Shown piece after piece: positions 22,769 through 34,964 of a stretch of DNA of 64,000 nucleotides (positions within the stretch are counted from its first letter, which is position 1; the number at the start of each line of letters is the position of its first letter). A program made the position numbers and the translations under genes. The notes beneath the pieces were generated by a model, which saw nothing but the letters and a program-made list of their open reading frames with translations, made no database searches and was not told the DNA's origin. The DNA is from Blumeriella jaapii (Eukaryota > Ascomycota > Leotiomycetes > Helotiales > Drepanopezizaceae), in assembly GCA_009599575.1 (NCBI GenBank), contig VWND01000038.1:62001-126000 (forward strand), written 5' to 3'.

Positions 22769-25700
22769 GCAAAGCGTTGTTAAATCTGGCAAATTTATTT
22801 TTAATTTATTTTGGAACGGAATTATTATACGTAACTTTTCCGAATTTAAGCAAATATATAATACCGCTATTTTAAATTAATAAGCAGCTTTCGTAAAAAT
22901 ATTTATAAAACAATTCGATATAATAATTGAAAACGTTAACGAATTTTTATTCGATTACAAAGGTTTTGTTAAAACTGAATTCGTTTATAAAAGTTTTAAT
23001 TACGATAAGTTTCTGCTAAATTACGATAACGTTTTAAAAGCTTTCGTCGGAACAAAAAAAGCTCGAAATAATAAAAAAGAAATAATAAACCGAGTTTTGC
23101 GCTTTTTGCTAAATCAACGAAGAAAAAATATTTAAAAATACGTTTTTAGTAAAATCACCGGTATTATTTTATTTCGGCATTTCGCTCGCTTTTTCGAAAT
23201 TATTACTTTTACAAAAAAAAAAAATTTGAATATTAAACGCTTATATTTTTAAAACGCAAGCTTTAAAAGCTAATAATTCAAAAGTCCGCAAGTTTATAAG
23301 CCTTTTTACTGCTGTTTGCAAACTGGTCGACGACGCTATGCAATCGCCAAAAAAAGTTTTAATTGGCTGCGAAATTTTAAATTTGATTTTTTTTTAAAAC
23401 AAAAAATTAAGCGTCGCTAAATGCGATATTTTTATACCGAAAGAAAAAAACGACGCTATTTCGATATTTTAAATTTACGACGACGAAAAAAACGAAAAAG
23501 CTAATATTATTTTCGTTTAGTTCGAAAAAATATACGCAGTAATAATTAATATTTTTAAAACGGCTAAAACAACTCGGCGATTTTTATTTTTAATTATCGA
23601 AAACGAATCCGAAAACGAAATTAAAAGCGTGATAGCAAACAATCGCTTATTCGAATATAAAAAATTTATTATATTTATAAAAACGATTCCGGAAAAAATA
23701 AAAATAAAAAACGTGGAAAAGCGCGCCGATATTTCCGAAACCTTTTTTGTTCGAAGGAAAAAACTATTCGCGTCGCTAATAAAAAAAGCACCGCGAGTAA
23801 AAACAGCCGGAAATCGACGCCGAATTATAGACTTTACGCCAGCCAACAGAAAACGCGACGATTTTACAAATTCAGATTTAAAAGATTTTAATATTTCGAA
23901 AAGGAAAAATCTAAACGATTTTAAATCTGATTTTTCGAAATTAAATACGCAAATATTAAAAACGCCCGCTGCGTTTAAAAACGTCGTACCACCACCGCTA
24001 ATACTTTAGATTCTGATAAAAATATTTAAAATCTCGACTATTGCACGCCTCGACCGAAAAGATTTAAAAGGAAATATCGAAGTTATTGCGGAAAAAATTA
24101 TATAAAAAGTATAAGATTAAATTATTTTATTTAAAACTTTCGCTTTCGACGACGAAACGATTTAAAAGTTTTATTTCGACACTTTTATATAAAAATCAAA
24201 TAAACCCGTCAGCTTTTTTTTTTTTGTTTCGAACGAAAATTAAATTAAGTTTTTTTCGGAAAATTGCAAATATAATACGCTAAAGCAAATAAAAAAGATT
24301 TTTAAAAACGGTGATCCGTTTTTATTCGAGTTTTTTTTCGTTAAGAAATTTCGATTTTTTAATTTCGTTTTTACGAATAACGTTAACGCTAAAAAAAACG
24401 GCAAGTTTTGTTATTTTTATATACGCTGTTACGCGGCGTATTGCGATTTAATTATAAAAAAAGTTAACGTTATCGATTTCGCTAATCGATTCGCTGTTAT
24501 TAAAAATTCGGATTACGATGTATTCGAAATTAATTTTAATAATTAATTTATATTCCGACGAAAAACTGCGAAAATTATTTAAGCGTATGCTAAGATTTAT
24601 TTGGGCTACGCAAATTTTAAAGCAGATTTTAAGATTTTTAGCGCGATTATAAAACTCGATTAAAACGTAGAAAAATGGAAGCAACGAATATTTCCAAAAG
24701 CCGATTTTTTTAGCTTTTCGACCGAAAGTATGCTTCGAAGTTTATTTAAATTAAATTGCGAATTCGTTAATTACGTAAGGTTTTATAACGGAGAAAATAA
24801 GCTATTGCTGCATTTTATAAAAAAAAAGATAATTATATATAAGTATTATTTCCGATTAATTAAAACTTAAAAAGCGCTTACAGCTTTTTTCGCTAATATA
24901 TTTTATAATTTTATTTAATAAGTTTTTAAAATGTATTCCGGCCTTTATTTCGCTGTTTTAATTATTCGAAATTTTGGAAACTGCCGCTTCGTGGCATATT
25001 TTAACGTTTCGATCGCTTTAGGTTTCGCTAGTTCCGATCGTATTACAATTATAAAATTCGATATCGCCGATTTTTAAAAAAAAAAAAAAATCGAAGATTT
25101 TACCGACGCTATTTTCGATTATTATATTTTGCTTATATTCGTATATAATTCGGAAATAATCGAAGCTTATTTGCAATTATACCACGACGCCAAGCTGATT
25201 AAAACTATTTAAAAAGGTTTAGTTTTTTCGTATTTTAGCGCGTTTAAAACAATGGCCTCGATTATTTTATCGGATTACGAAACCGAAAGCTACGGAATAA
25301 AAAATAAAATAATTTTCGTCAGTTTTTCGATTAAGCAAAAGGTTTTCGTCAGATTCAAAACCTAAAAAACCGACGGCGCAATACTAATTTGTTCGAATAA
25401 TTACACGGCGCAGAAATATAAAAATTATTTCGAAAACGACAATCCGATAAATAATCTGATATTGTTTATACTGCGGCGAAAGTAATTATAATATTTTCGG
25501 TGATTTCGGTTGCAAACGATTATTTCCGAACTATTTCGTAAAATAGTTTTTTTTACAGGTTTCGAAGCTTTTTCAAAAGCATTCGTCGGCAAACAACCGT
25601 AATCCGATTTATTAGTTTTACGCGAAGCAAAAGCGTTAATCGGTTTTAATTACGACGAATTAATCGATTATTTTCACGATTTTAATATAAGATTTTTCAG

Positions 25701-26010
25701 CGCTTTTTGCAAAGCGTAGAACCACGTTCAGAAATTGAAATTTATTATTTACGAAGAAAAATCGTGGAAAATATTCGTCGCCGCGACGCTTAATAATATT
25801 ATCGACGAAAAGGCTATTAAAACGTTCGTAAGTTTAAACGATATTTCGATTAATATTTTATCGAGCTATTTTTCAAAGGAGCAAAATAAATAAAAAAAAT
25901 TAAACGATAAGCGAGATATTATTTTTTCGCAGAAGCTAATAGCAAAAAGGCCAAAAACGGGTTAAAAAACCGAAGAAGTATGAAATTAAAAAGTTCGGTT
26001 TTTGATTAAT
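22769..26010 (+). pseudogene. Copy B ORF3: about 1,080-codon frame downstream of integrase, unknown
   Basis: A plus-strand frame running from about 22769 to about 26010, almost to the 3' LTR, in the place where some Ty3/gypsy elements carry an env-like gene. Blocks that recur in all copies: F-I-F-N-L-F-W-N-G, V-N-E-F-L-F-D-Y-K, F-R-H-F-A-R-F-F, Y-G-I-F-I-P, a basic K-T-A-G-N-R-R-R, N-V-N-A-K-K-N-G-K-F-C-Y-F-Y, R-C-Y-A-A-Y-C-D-L, F-D-I-A-D-F, I-L-S-D-Y-E-T-E-S-Y-G, and L-V-L-R-E-A-K-A-L-I-G-F-N-Y-D-E-L. Longest open pieces here are 23629-24009 and 24086-24283. Stops align with CAA/CAG/TGG in other copies (for example TAA at 24544 against CAG at 54916 in D). I see no signal peptide, membrane anchor or known domain, so env is not supported. 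Confidence 0.6.
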
Positions 26011-26111
26011 TAGTTTTTAAATTATATAAAATAAATTAGATTGCATTTATTAAAATTATGTTTTTTTTTGGTCGTAGTTAAAAACGATTACGTATATTGT
26101 TTGAGACAGGA

Positions 26112-26378
26112 TGTAAAACGGTGATATTTTATATTAATAAAAATTGGTAGTTTTAGCTATAGTTAAGGCATGGACTTTTTCGAAACCCTTTGCCACTGAC
26201 TATTTTCAACAGATATAAAAGCAAAGCATTTTTTTAAATAGTATTATAGGTACGCAGTTTAATTTATATTTTTATTTATTTTTTTTTTCCTTTCTTCAGT
26301 TTTTTCTAGGGATTCCCTAGACTATTTTACCCACCGATATATGGCTGTATCAGTCTGGTTTTCCTACCTATTTTTACA
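26112..26378 (+). repeat. 3' LTR of copy B
   Basis: Keeps TG...CA ends (TGTAAAACGG ... TATTTTTACA). Immediately followed by the TSD GTAA and the continuation of copy A. Confidence 0.94.
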
Positions 26379-27669
26379 GTAATAGCAAATAACCGTTTAT
26401 TCGAATACAAAAAACTTATTATATTTATAAAAACGATTTCGGAAAAAATAAAAATAAAAAACGTAAAAAAACGCGCCGATATTTTCGAAACTTTTTTTAT
26501 TCGAAAAAGAAAATTATTCACGTCGTTAACAAAAAAGGCACCGCGAATAAAAACAGCCGGAAATCGACGCCGAATTATAGCTTTTAAATTAATTAATAAA
26601 AAACGCGACGATTTTACGAAATCAGATTTAAAAAACGCCGGTATTACGAAAAAAAAAAATTCAAACGATTTTAAATCTGATTTTTCGAAATTAAATACGC
26701 AAATATCAGAAACGCTTATTGCGTTTAAAAACGTCGTATTATTACTGCTAATATTTTAAATTTTAATAAAAGCATTTAAAATCTCGATTATTATACGTTT
26801 CGACCGAAAAAGCTTAGAAAAAAATATCGAAATTATCGCGGAAAAAATTATATAAAAAATACAAAATCAAATTATTTTGCTTAAAACTTTCGTTTTCGAC
26901 GACGAAACGATTTAAAAGTTTTATTTCGATATTTTTATATAAAAATTAAATAAATCCGTCAGCTTTTTTTTTTTTTTTGTTTCGAACGAAAAAAACTAAA
27001 CTAAGCTTTTTTTCGAAAAATTGCAAATGTAATACGCTAAAGCAAATAAAAAAAACCTTTGAAAACGGTAATCCGTTTTTATTCGAGCTTTTTTTTGCTG
27101 AAAAACTTCGATTTTTTAATTTCGTTTTTACGAATAACGTTAACGCTAAAAAAAACGGTAAATTCTGCTATTTTTACGTACGCTGTTACGCGGCGTATTA
27201 CGATTTGATTATAAAAAGAATTAATATTATCGGCTTCGCTAATCGATTCGCTATTATTAAAAATTCGGATTACGACGTGTTCGAAATTAATTTTAATAAT
27301 TAATTTATATTTCGACGAAAATTTGCGAAAACTATTTAAATACGTATTAAAATTTATTTAGGTTACGTAAATTTCAAAGCAAATTTTAAAGCTTTTAGCG
27401 CGATTATAAAACTCGATTAAAACGTAAAAAAATAGAAGCAACGAATATTTCCAAAAGCCGATTTTTTTGATTTTTCGACCGAAAGTGTATTTTAAAATCT
27501 ATTTGAATTAAATTACGAATTCGTTAATTACGTAAGGTTTTATAACGGAAAAAACAAATTATTATTGTATTTTATAAAAAAAAAATAGTTATATATAAGT
27601 ATTATTTCCGATTAATTAAAACCCAAAAAGCGCTTACAGTTTTTTTCGCTAATATATTTTACAGTTTTA
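26379..27669 (+). pseudogene. Copy A ORF3, segment 2
   Basis: Resumes copy A's ORF3 right after copy B. The longest open piece, 26977-27303, includes the N-V-N-A-K-K-N-G-K-F-C-Y-F-Y and R-C-Y-A-A-Y-Y-D-L blocks. The TAA at 27301 is CAG in copy D (54916). It is interrupted by LINE-1 after TATTTTACAGTTTTA at 27655..27669. Confidence 0.6.
27655..27669. repeat. Left TSD of LINE-1, 15 bp
   Basis: TATTTTACAGTTTTA, repeated exactly at 34023..34037. Long duplications of variable length are typical of target-primed reverse transcription. Confidence 0.92.
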
Positions 27670-27699
27670 CATCCTTTATAATATACACGAATTCTACTT

Positions 27700-29250
27700 T
27701 TTGTTCGCAATAATTAATAAATTCATTGCATTCGATTCGGAAAACTCGTTTTTTTTCGAATCTCGAGAAATCAGCTCGAAAGCTCGTCGCGTTCGTCGTA
27801 CAGCTCGCGAAATAATTCTTTTTATTTTTTTTCGGTCGTCCGACGACCACGATCACGACCACGACCACGACGAATTATATATTCGTTTTATAAACGCAAT
27901 CTTACCGTTTTAATTAAACCTGCATTTTAAAAAAAAAAAGCAGGCGAATGTTTTTAGCATTCGCTTTTTTTCTTTCGTTTTAAAATACGAAGCGCGAATA
28001 TTTATTATTACAACGTCGGCTATTATTAATCAGCTCGACGAAGCAGACCGATAATCCTAAATACGCCGCAAAATATAAGCATAATTCGCGACCGCTGCCG
28101 ACAACGTCGTAAACTAGCAAAAAAAGCCCGAAGCGCGATAATACGCCGAAAAACTTGCAAAAAGCTTTATTTTTTTTTTGCAAATCCGCGCTTTTATCAC
28201 TTTTTTCGCCGCTTCGTCAAATAGCATCGATCTTTTTTTTTTTTTTGCTAAATTAATTATTTAAATAAACCGAATTTTACGAAAAATCTTAAAAACTTTA
28301 ATAAATTTCGAGAAATTAAAATCGATTATTATTAAAAAATTATAATAACAAACGCGTTCGTTTATCAGCGAAACTTTACGCGTTTTTTTAAATTCGTTCA
28401 CCGAAAACCAATTAGCAAAAGTTCGATAAGATTATCGTTTATTAATTACGTCGGCGAAAAGCATTTTGCTAAATAAATTTAATACTTTTGTTTTTAAATA
28501 AAAAATCGCGAAATTTATACCGGGCCTAACGAAAAAAACGCGATTAAAAACCTGACGCTTATAAAAACAAATTGAGCTTTTTATTTAATCGATTTAAAAA
28601 TTAAAGATTTTTTTATTATTTAAAAAAGCGTCGAAATCTTTTGCAAAATATTCGAAGCCACCGCCGTACGCATTTCGGAGAAATAATACAATTACGCGGT
28701 ACAAAACGTTCCAGCCACGGTTTCGAAATTATTCGGCGACGTTTTCTACTGCTTAAAATATATAAAAAACGAAGTTTTTATTTAAATTAAAATTAAACCG
28801 ATTAATACGCGCTTTTTTCGATACGAAACGAATTTAATTATAAGCAAATAAATCTGAATTTTTTTTTTTTTTTATAATTAATTAAAAGTTTTACTTTTTT
28901 CGGCGTTAGCGCTTAGGCCAAACTTATTAATAAAAAAACCGGCCATACTTCGCCACGATTTTAAATGCTAAAGCTTTTGCAATTTATTAATTTGCATCCG
29001 ACACGTTCGTTGCAATTATTATAATAACCGAATATAAAATTACGATAATCCGACTGGTTTTAATTGCAAAACAGCTTTATAATACGCGAATTGCTATAAA
29101 TTATACGCTGCGAATTATTTATACTGCTTTGCGGCTTTTCGCCGCGTAAATAATAAAATAATACGACCAATTAAAAAGAAATTAAAAACTGTTCGGCGAT
29201 TAAAAAAAGCGGCTTATTCGGTCGCGGTCATTTTTTTTTATTATTAAAAC
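27700..29250 (+). pseudogene. LINE-1 ORF1 (Gag-like RNA-binding protein)
   Basis: The first piece, 27701-27913, is open for 70 codons with a basic K-A-R-R-V-R-R-T-A-R-E segment and a D-H-D-H-D-H-D-H-D-E repeat from a GACCAC-type microsatellite (about 27841-27872). Near 29083-29128 the frame reads Y-A-N-C-Y-K-L-Y-A-A-N-Y-L-Y-C, the RIP form of the CANCxGxHAANxxxC knuckle (Y for C or H by G-to-A and C-to-T). The middle is broken by stops and frame-ambiguous. The role by family is RNA binding in the retrotransposition particle. The N-terminus is lost by 5' truncation. Confidence 0.65.
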
Positions 29251-29639
29251 TTTTATTTTTTTAAATAATAATAATCCGGTTTTTAATAACGCGGGCCGAA
29301 AAAAAAAAAACGCGGAAACGCTATAACGATATATAAATAAAAAACTATCGCGTTTTTAATTATTATTTCCGCCGCGGCTATAACGTCGAACGTGATTTTT
29401 TCGGGCCGTTTAATCCGAAATTCAGTTTTAAAACAATCGTTAAATATTTAATATTTTGGCCGAAAAATATATTCGATTTTCGACGATACGGCTTTCGTAG
29501 CTTTTTCGCAAAATATATTTTTTTTTATTCCGTTAAAAGCAATTTATTCGTTTTTATCGAATCAGCTACGAAATAAATCCTAAATTTTCGCAAACAAATT
29601 AAAAAAAATAAATATTAATATTAATATTTTTACTTTTTA

Positions 29640-32600
29640 ATAATAAAACATTTATATAAGCAACGCGAAAAATTTCGCACTCGAAAGCCTAAAACAAATT
29701 TTAATATTTGTTAAATAAACGTTTAAAAAAAATAATCGAAGCATATTACGCTTTTGCATTTATACGATATAAAACGTATAAACGTAATTTGCGTATAAAA
29801 ACTCTGAAATGCTTCGGAAATCAAAATACAAAACCATTCGTTATACGATTTGTATATACCGATCGATTTATAAAACGAAACCGAAAAGGAAATCTTCGAG
29901 CGAATACGTTTTAAAATGCTGATTTATATCCGAAAAAACGCAAAACTTAATTTATAATAACGACGATTAATTAATAGTAAAAATCTGCTTTGGCTAAACG
30001 TAAATATATATTTTATTTTCAACGTATATAAACAAAACTATATTTAACAAATATTAAACTACGTAATATATTTCGAACCATTTTTTAATTGCATAATAAA
30101 CGGCGATTTCAATGCCCGATACGATATTTTCGAGCCCGGATCGGACACGGCAAAAAATGGAAAATATTTCGCGGATTAAATTATTATTTCGGATATAGAT
30201 TTTATCGGCGCCGCTAGCGAATCCATTTATAACAAAAAATACGTTTTAAATTTTATTTTTTCAAACGTATTTAATTCGATTATTACGATATAATACGATA
30301 TATACAACGGCTTAAATTACGAAATTTAAATAACGATTTTTTTTAGTAAAAAAAAAATATTCGTGATTCAAATATATTACAAAATATCCGATTTAAAATT
30401 CGGCAAATTTGCAAATTTAATACGCGCAGAAATCAGCCGATTTACGAATTTCGTTATATTATTAACGCTAAAAAAGCTGAACGAATACGCGGCTGCGCTG
30501 GCTCGGGTTTTTTAAAAAAGTATTACAGCTGCCGAAAAGTCTTTTTAAAAAAATTTACAAACTATTCTATAATAAATTAACGAATATTAAAAAGCTAAAA
30601 ACAAATATTTGCGAATACGTAAAATAATATACGACGGTAAAATCTTCGAAAAAACCAGGCAGTTTTTCGTTATAATACGCAAAGCGAAAAAAAATTATTA
30701 GCGAAAGCTTATTAACGAAATCGATAATAACGAAAAGCTGTATAAAATAATAAATTAGCATTAAATAATTACGAATTTTAAAGCTTTTTTATTAATAATA
30801 AACGGCGTTATAATTAAAAATATTAAAAACAAAGCTAATGTTTTAAAAAACGAAATATTTGGCCGCTTTTTAATTACCGACGATTTCGATTAAAATTTTC
30901 TTATCGAATAAATAAAATCGGACCATTTTTTTTAAATAGATTTCGTATCGTTCGAAAAAAAAAAAAATATTATATCGGAATTATTAATATTTTTTCGGGT
31001 ATTAACCGGATTACGATAAAACTTTTAAAAATTTGCTAAAAAAAAATCAAAACCGTTATATATAATTTGTTTAAAAAACCGCTGTTTCGCAACGAATTAT
31101 TTTTCGATTTTTTAAAAGCTGGCCGAAATAATTATAATAATTAAAACCGGCAAACGAAATAAATCTTTTTTACGTTCGTAGCGTCCGATCGCTTTTTTTT
31201 TTTTTTTGCATATTTAAAAGCTTCGAAAAAATTATCGTTAGCAAAATCGCGTAAATAACGCTTATAATCGGTTTGTTTAATTTATAATATAAAAGCGCTT
31301 TTCCGAAACGTTTTATTTTCGATTTAATAGCGTATTTTACGGCCGATATCGAAATTACGCTCGTCGCAAAAAAATATATTACGATTATTATTTTAAACGT
31401 ATAAAACGCGTTCGACGCCGTTTTGATTCGACGCTTGCTTAAAAAAATAACCGAGCAAAAATGATTTTTTTTATTTTTTTTATTAATTAAATCGTTTTTT
31501 ACGAAACGACGAATGCAAATACGATTCGAAAAAAAAACTATCGATTTCAGCTACGTTTATTACGGCATTTTTTAAAAATCGTTATTTTTTTCGGTTTTGT
31601 ATATATTATATTTAGCAAAATTGCTTAATTAAAATTTTACTTTTCGTTTTAAATACGCAAACGATATATTAATTTATCGTATTTTATATAATTTAAACGA
31701 TAATATCGAATTATTTGCGAAAAACGTTCGCGATATTTTCGAATAAAAAAACGAATACAAAATCGCTTTCGCGCCGGAAAAAATCGAAATAATATATATT
31801 ATTACGCAAAACAATAATTACGTTTTTTCGATTATAATCGACGACAAAATTACGATTTTTTGTATTATTATTACGGCGAAAAAAAACGAGCAATCCGCGC
31901 TGCGTTAGCTAAAGATTTAATTCGATCGAAAACTTATTTTTAAACGATACGTTAAAAAACGCGTAAATAAAATACGATAGACGGCGTAATATATTAAAAA
32001 TTTCGGCCGAATTAATAATAGCTTTTCGGCTAGCGCGCTGCGAAAAACAATAATTATTTATATTTTTTTTTCGATATTATTTAAAACCGAAATTTAATAC
32101 GCAGGCCGTACGAAACTTAAACGCCGAACCGGACGAAATAGCCAAATTAATATTCGTTTCGGCGGTTATATCGATTTAATACAGAAAATTATTATTTTGG
32201 CCGTATAAAAAATACTTTTTGTATAGCGTATTATTTTTTTTTTTTATTATAATAATACGAAACGCAGGCTTTTTTTTCGCAAGCGCGGCTTTAAAAAAAA
32301 GCTAAAGCACGCTTTACGATAAAATTGCAAATCGTAAACAAAGCGTATTTTTTAGTTTAACGTATTTTTATTTTAATAATTTTTTAAAAGCAAATACGCG
32401 GGGCATATATATATAATCGCTAAAACGAAAATTCAGCGCTTCGACGATATTTTTTTATAAATTTTACGATTTAAACTGATTTTTTCGTATTTTTCGCCCG
32501 GCAGCCGCACCGATTTTATTATAAGCGTTAAAAAAAAAAAAAGCCGCGAAAGATTTTAAAAAATAATAAACAGAATTATTTTTCGGAAACGTTACGATTT

Positions 32601-33487
32601 TTTCGGACGGCTGCGAAAAGTATAAAAACGGCGCTTATTTCGTAGGTTACGAATACGTTATATATTAAAACCGCAGGCAAATAGCGTTTGAATACGGCTC
32701 GATAAACGATTATTTTTACGTTTTCGACGCAAAAGCGATAGAAATATAAAAAAGCTTGCAAAAGGCTGCGAATATGCTAGCCGAAATGCGTACGCAAAAG
32801 CTATAAATATATATCGATAATATTTTAATAATTTGGAAAATACGCGGAATATTTTTTTTTTTTTTTTAATAAGCTTTTTTGGCCTGTTAAAAAATAATAG
32901 AAACATACGACGTAAAAGTTAAATAAGCCTCGGATTATACGGATATCGAAAGCAACGAGGCCGCCGATAAACTAGCAAATGCGAATGTAAAAAAAACTTT
33001 TTAAAATAAAGGTTTTGCGTCCGAACCGATTGTAAATAAAATACGCTTCGATTTTAAAAAAATACGAAATTCGCACCGAAGCCGAGTTTTTAATAAAAAA
33101 CAGCCAGCAGAAAGCTTTTACGAAATTATAAGCGGTGAAATCCGATATACGTAATTAAATTTTTACCGAAGCTCGATATGCCGAAACGATTGCTTTATTA
33201 TTATTTAGCGATTAAAATTATTTATAAAAACTACGAATAATATTATATTAAATATAATTATACCGACGTTAAACTGCGTTGCAAATGCAAAAAGCTTAAA
33301 ATCTTATTGTATTTAATATTATGCCGCCGCGCGATCAAACGTTTTTTTAATTAGTTTAAAAAAACTCGACTAAACGCTTTTTTTCGAACCGAGCGAAAAA
33401 CCGTAATATTTTTTAAAAACTTGCTTCGCGAGCCAAAGGATTTTGTAACGTTTTTACGCGTTATTATTATAGTTTTTCAGATATAAT
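29640..33487 (+). pseudogene. LINE-1 ORF2: APE endonuclease, RT, RNase H, zinc finger
   Basis: Endonuclease: G-D-F-N-A-R at 30102, then F-I-G-A-A-S-E and N-V-F-type sequence, the apurinic-endonuclease fold core. RT (about 30950-32350): N-A-F-D-A-V-L-I-R-R-L-L-K near 31410, the catalytic Y-A-N-D-I-L at 31654 (ancestral Y-A-D-D, GAC to AAC), then I-A-F-A-P-E-K-I-E and F-D-R-K-L-I-F-K-R. RNase H: F-S-D-G near 32597, D-A-K-A-I-E and I-Y-I-D-N downstream. C-terminal finger near 33275-33325: C-K-C-K-K-L-K with a later C-R-R. This is the full Tad1-type ORF2 order. The lost Asp and many stops make it inactive. Confidence 0.88.
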
Positions 33488-33489
33488 CA

Positions 33490-34022
33490 GTTTTGTTATA
33501 CGTATATTGCTTATTTTGATCGAATGCAGTTCGAATAAAATAAATTGCGTACGGCCGCGCGAAGCGACGTTACAGCGGAGCGAATATTATTATATACATT
33601 TATATAACGAATGTTTTTTTATTTTGATAGGCGCAAATCTGTTTTTAGCTTTTGATTTTGAATTCGAATATTTGAATACTGCTTTTTTTTTTTTTTTTTT
33701 TTTTTTTTTTCGGCTTATTGGCCATACTATTATGCGTTTTTACGCAACCGACAGATTATATTTTAATCGGTGCCGTATATATATTTCTTAAGCTTTTTTC
33801 TGAGCTTTACGCTTATATTTTTTATTAACGAATCATCGCAAAAAGCGGCGAAAAGCGTAGTCGACAGCAGCTTTAGCTGTATTAATACGAACTGCTTTCG
33901 GAATCGTATTTTGTATTTAATTCCTTAGCTTAGCACGTTTTCGTACCTTTTGGAAGGTTCTAGAAGGGCAGCCTCTCGGCTGCATTCCGCTAGACGTTAA
34001 TCAATACTACTACTACTACTAC
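33490..34022 (+). other. LINE-1 3' UTR with T tract and TAC-repeat tail
   Basis: No coding signal is convincing, though 33507-33791 is open. It contains a T tract of about 26 at 33685-33710 and a GC-richer, less mutated stretch at 33930-34005. It ends in tandem TAC units (about 34003-34022) directly against the target duplication, which makes that repeat the likely priming tail. Confidence 0.75.
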
Positions 34023-34037
34023 TATTTTACAGTTTTA
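34023..34037. repeat. Right TSD of LINE-1, 15 bp
   Basis: TATTTTACAGTTTTA, identical to 27655..27669; copy A resumes here. Confidence 0.92.
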
Positions 34038-34167
34038 TTTAATAAACGCTTAGAATATATTCCGGTTTTTATTTCGCTGCTTTAATTATTCGGAATCTTA
34101 GAAACTGCCGCTTCGTAGCATATTTTAACGTTCCGATCGCTTTAAGTTTCGCTGGCTCCGATCGTAT
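34038..34167 (+). pseudogene. Copy A ORF3, segment 3
   Basis: A short stretch of ORF3 between LINE-1 and copy C, equal to copy B about 24914-25050 (F-G-N-C-R-F-V-A-Y-F-N-V-type block). It is cut at the GTAT duplication by copy C. Confidence 0.65.
34164..34167. repeat. Left TSD of copy C (GTAT)
   Basis: Repeated at 56766..56769, after which copy A continues in register. Confidence 0.88.
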
Positions 34168-34433
34168 TGTAAAACGGTGATACCTTGTATTAATAGGAGT
34201 TGGTAGTTTTAGCTATAGTCGAGGCATGGACCCCTCCGAAACCCCCTGCCACTGACTACTTTTAACAGATATAAGAGCAAAGTATCCTTTTAAATAGTAT
34301 TATAAATACGCAGTTTAATTTATACCTTTATTTATTTTTTTTTTCTTTTTTCAGTTTTTTCTAGGGATTTCCTAGACCATTTTATTTACCGATATATGGC
34401 CGTATTAATTTGGTTTTTTTATTTATTTTTACA
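34168..34433 (+). repeat. 5' LTR of copy C
   Basis: Keeps TG...CA ends. It is among the least mutated LTRs of the window, whereas copy C's 3' LTR is heavily altered. Confidence 0.93.
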
Positions 34434-34435
34434 TT

Positions 34436-34451
34436 TGGTAATTTACGCAGG
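34436..34451 (+). promoter_or_regulatory. Primer-binding site of copy C (best preserved)
   Basis: TGGTAATTTACGCAGG, two bases after the LTR. The TGG start fits pairing with a tRNA CCA end. The primer tRNA cannot be named without the host tRNA set. Confidence 0.65.
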
Positions 34452-34559
34452 AATTTAAATTTCGATATTTCGTTTTTATATACTCGCCGATGTATTTTTT
34501 AAATTTATAATCAAAATCGATTTCGATATTTCGCTATTACGGCTTAAAATTTTTTTTAT

Positions 34560-34964
34560 ATGGTATTATTCGCAGCTGTATTATATAAAAGATTTCTAAT
34601 AGCTTTTTTTATTTTGCGTATAATTATTAAACTATAAAAATGCAATATATTTCAGAAACGTCTGAAATTACGGTCAGGCAATTCTGAACCGTGCGAAATT
34701 CAAAACTCGAAAATCGTTTTTTTATTTAAAAATAACAAATCGAATATTGGTTTATACGTTTCGACCGCTGCGCTCGGCTTTTCCGAATTAAATTTCTTTT
34801 GGTTAAACGCTTGGCGAAAACTTAACCTCCTGATTTTACGCTTTATGATTATGGCAATTACAATTTGCGGCTTTTTATTAAAAATAGTAAAAAAATGGCT
34901 GTACGTGCATTAGTTTAAGCTACGGAATATCGAAATCGTAAATTATATAGCAATATTATATTAA
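34560..34964 (+). pseudogene. Copy C leader ORF, 134 codons
   Basis: ATG at 34560 and TAA at 34962, again exactly 405 nt. It keeps CAA at 34701 where copy B has TAA. The W-P-E-P block is damaged here (TAG for TGG, TAA for GAG-type codons by G-to-A). Confidence 0.48.

Larger units (their letters stand above)
15103..26378 (+). mobile_element. Copy B: complete family-1 Ty3/gypsy element, 11,276 bp, uninterrupted
   Basis: The reference copy: no insertion, both LTRs of 267 bp, TSD GTAA, inserted in ORF3 of copy A in the same orientation. Order: LTR 15103..15369, PBS, leader ORF, gag, pol, spacer, ORF3, short purine-rich tract (GAGACAGGA at 26103-26111), LTR 26112..26378. Confidence 0.94.
27670..34022 (+). 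mobile_element. LINE-1: Tad1-like non-LTR retrotransposon, 6.35 kb, 5'-truncated
   Basis: Plus-strand element inserted in copy A, with 15-bp target duplications and a 3' end made of TAC trinucleotides instead of poly-A. It encodes a Gag-like ORF1 with a zinc knuckle, then ORF2 with AP endonuclease, RT, RNase H and a C-terminal Cys/His finger, the architecture of the fungal Tad1 clade. The 5' end at 27670 corresponds to about 58784 in LINE-2, which continues further 5', so LINE-1 is truncated. It is heavily altered by RIP. Confidence 0.92.

Noticed and set aside
22769..26010. ORF3 as a retroviral-type env gene
   Set aside because: The position fits, but no signal peptide, cleavage site, fusion segment or C-terminal anchor is visible; calling it env would be a guess.
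33998..34022. TAC repeats as a telomere-like or tandem-repeat array
   Set aside because: Only a few units, directly at the LINE 3' end next to its TSD; a LINE tail explains it.
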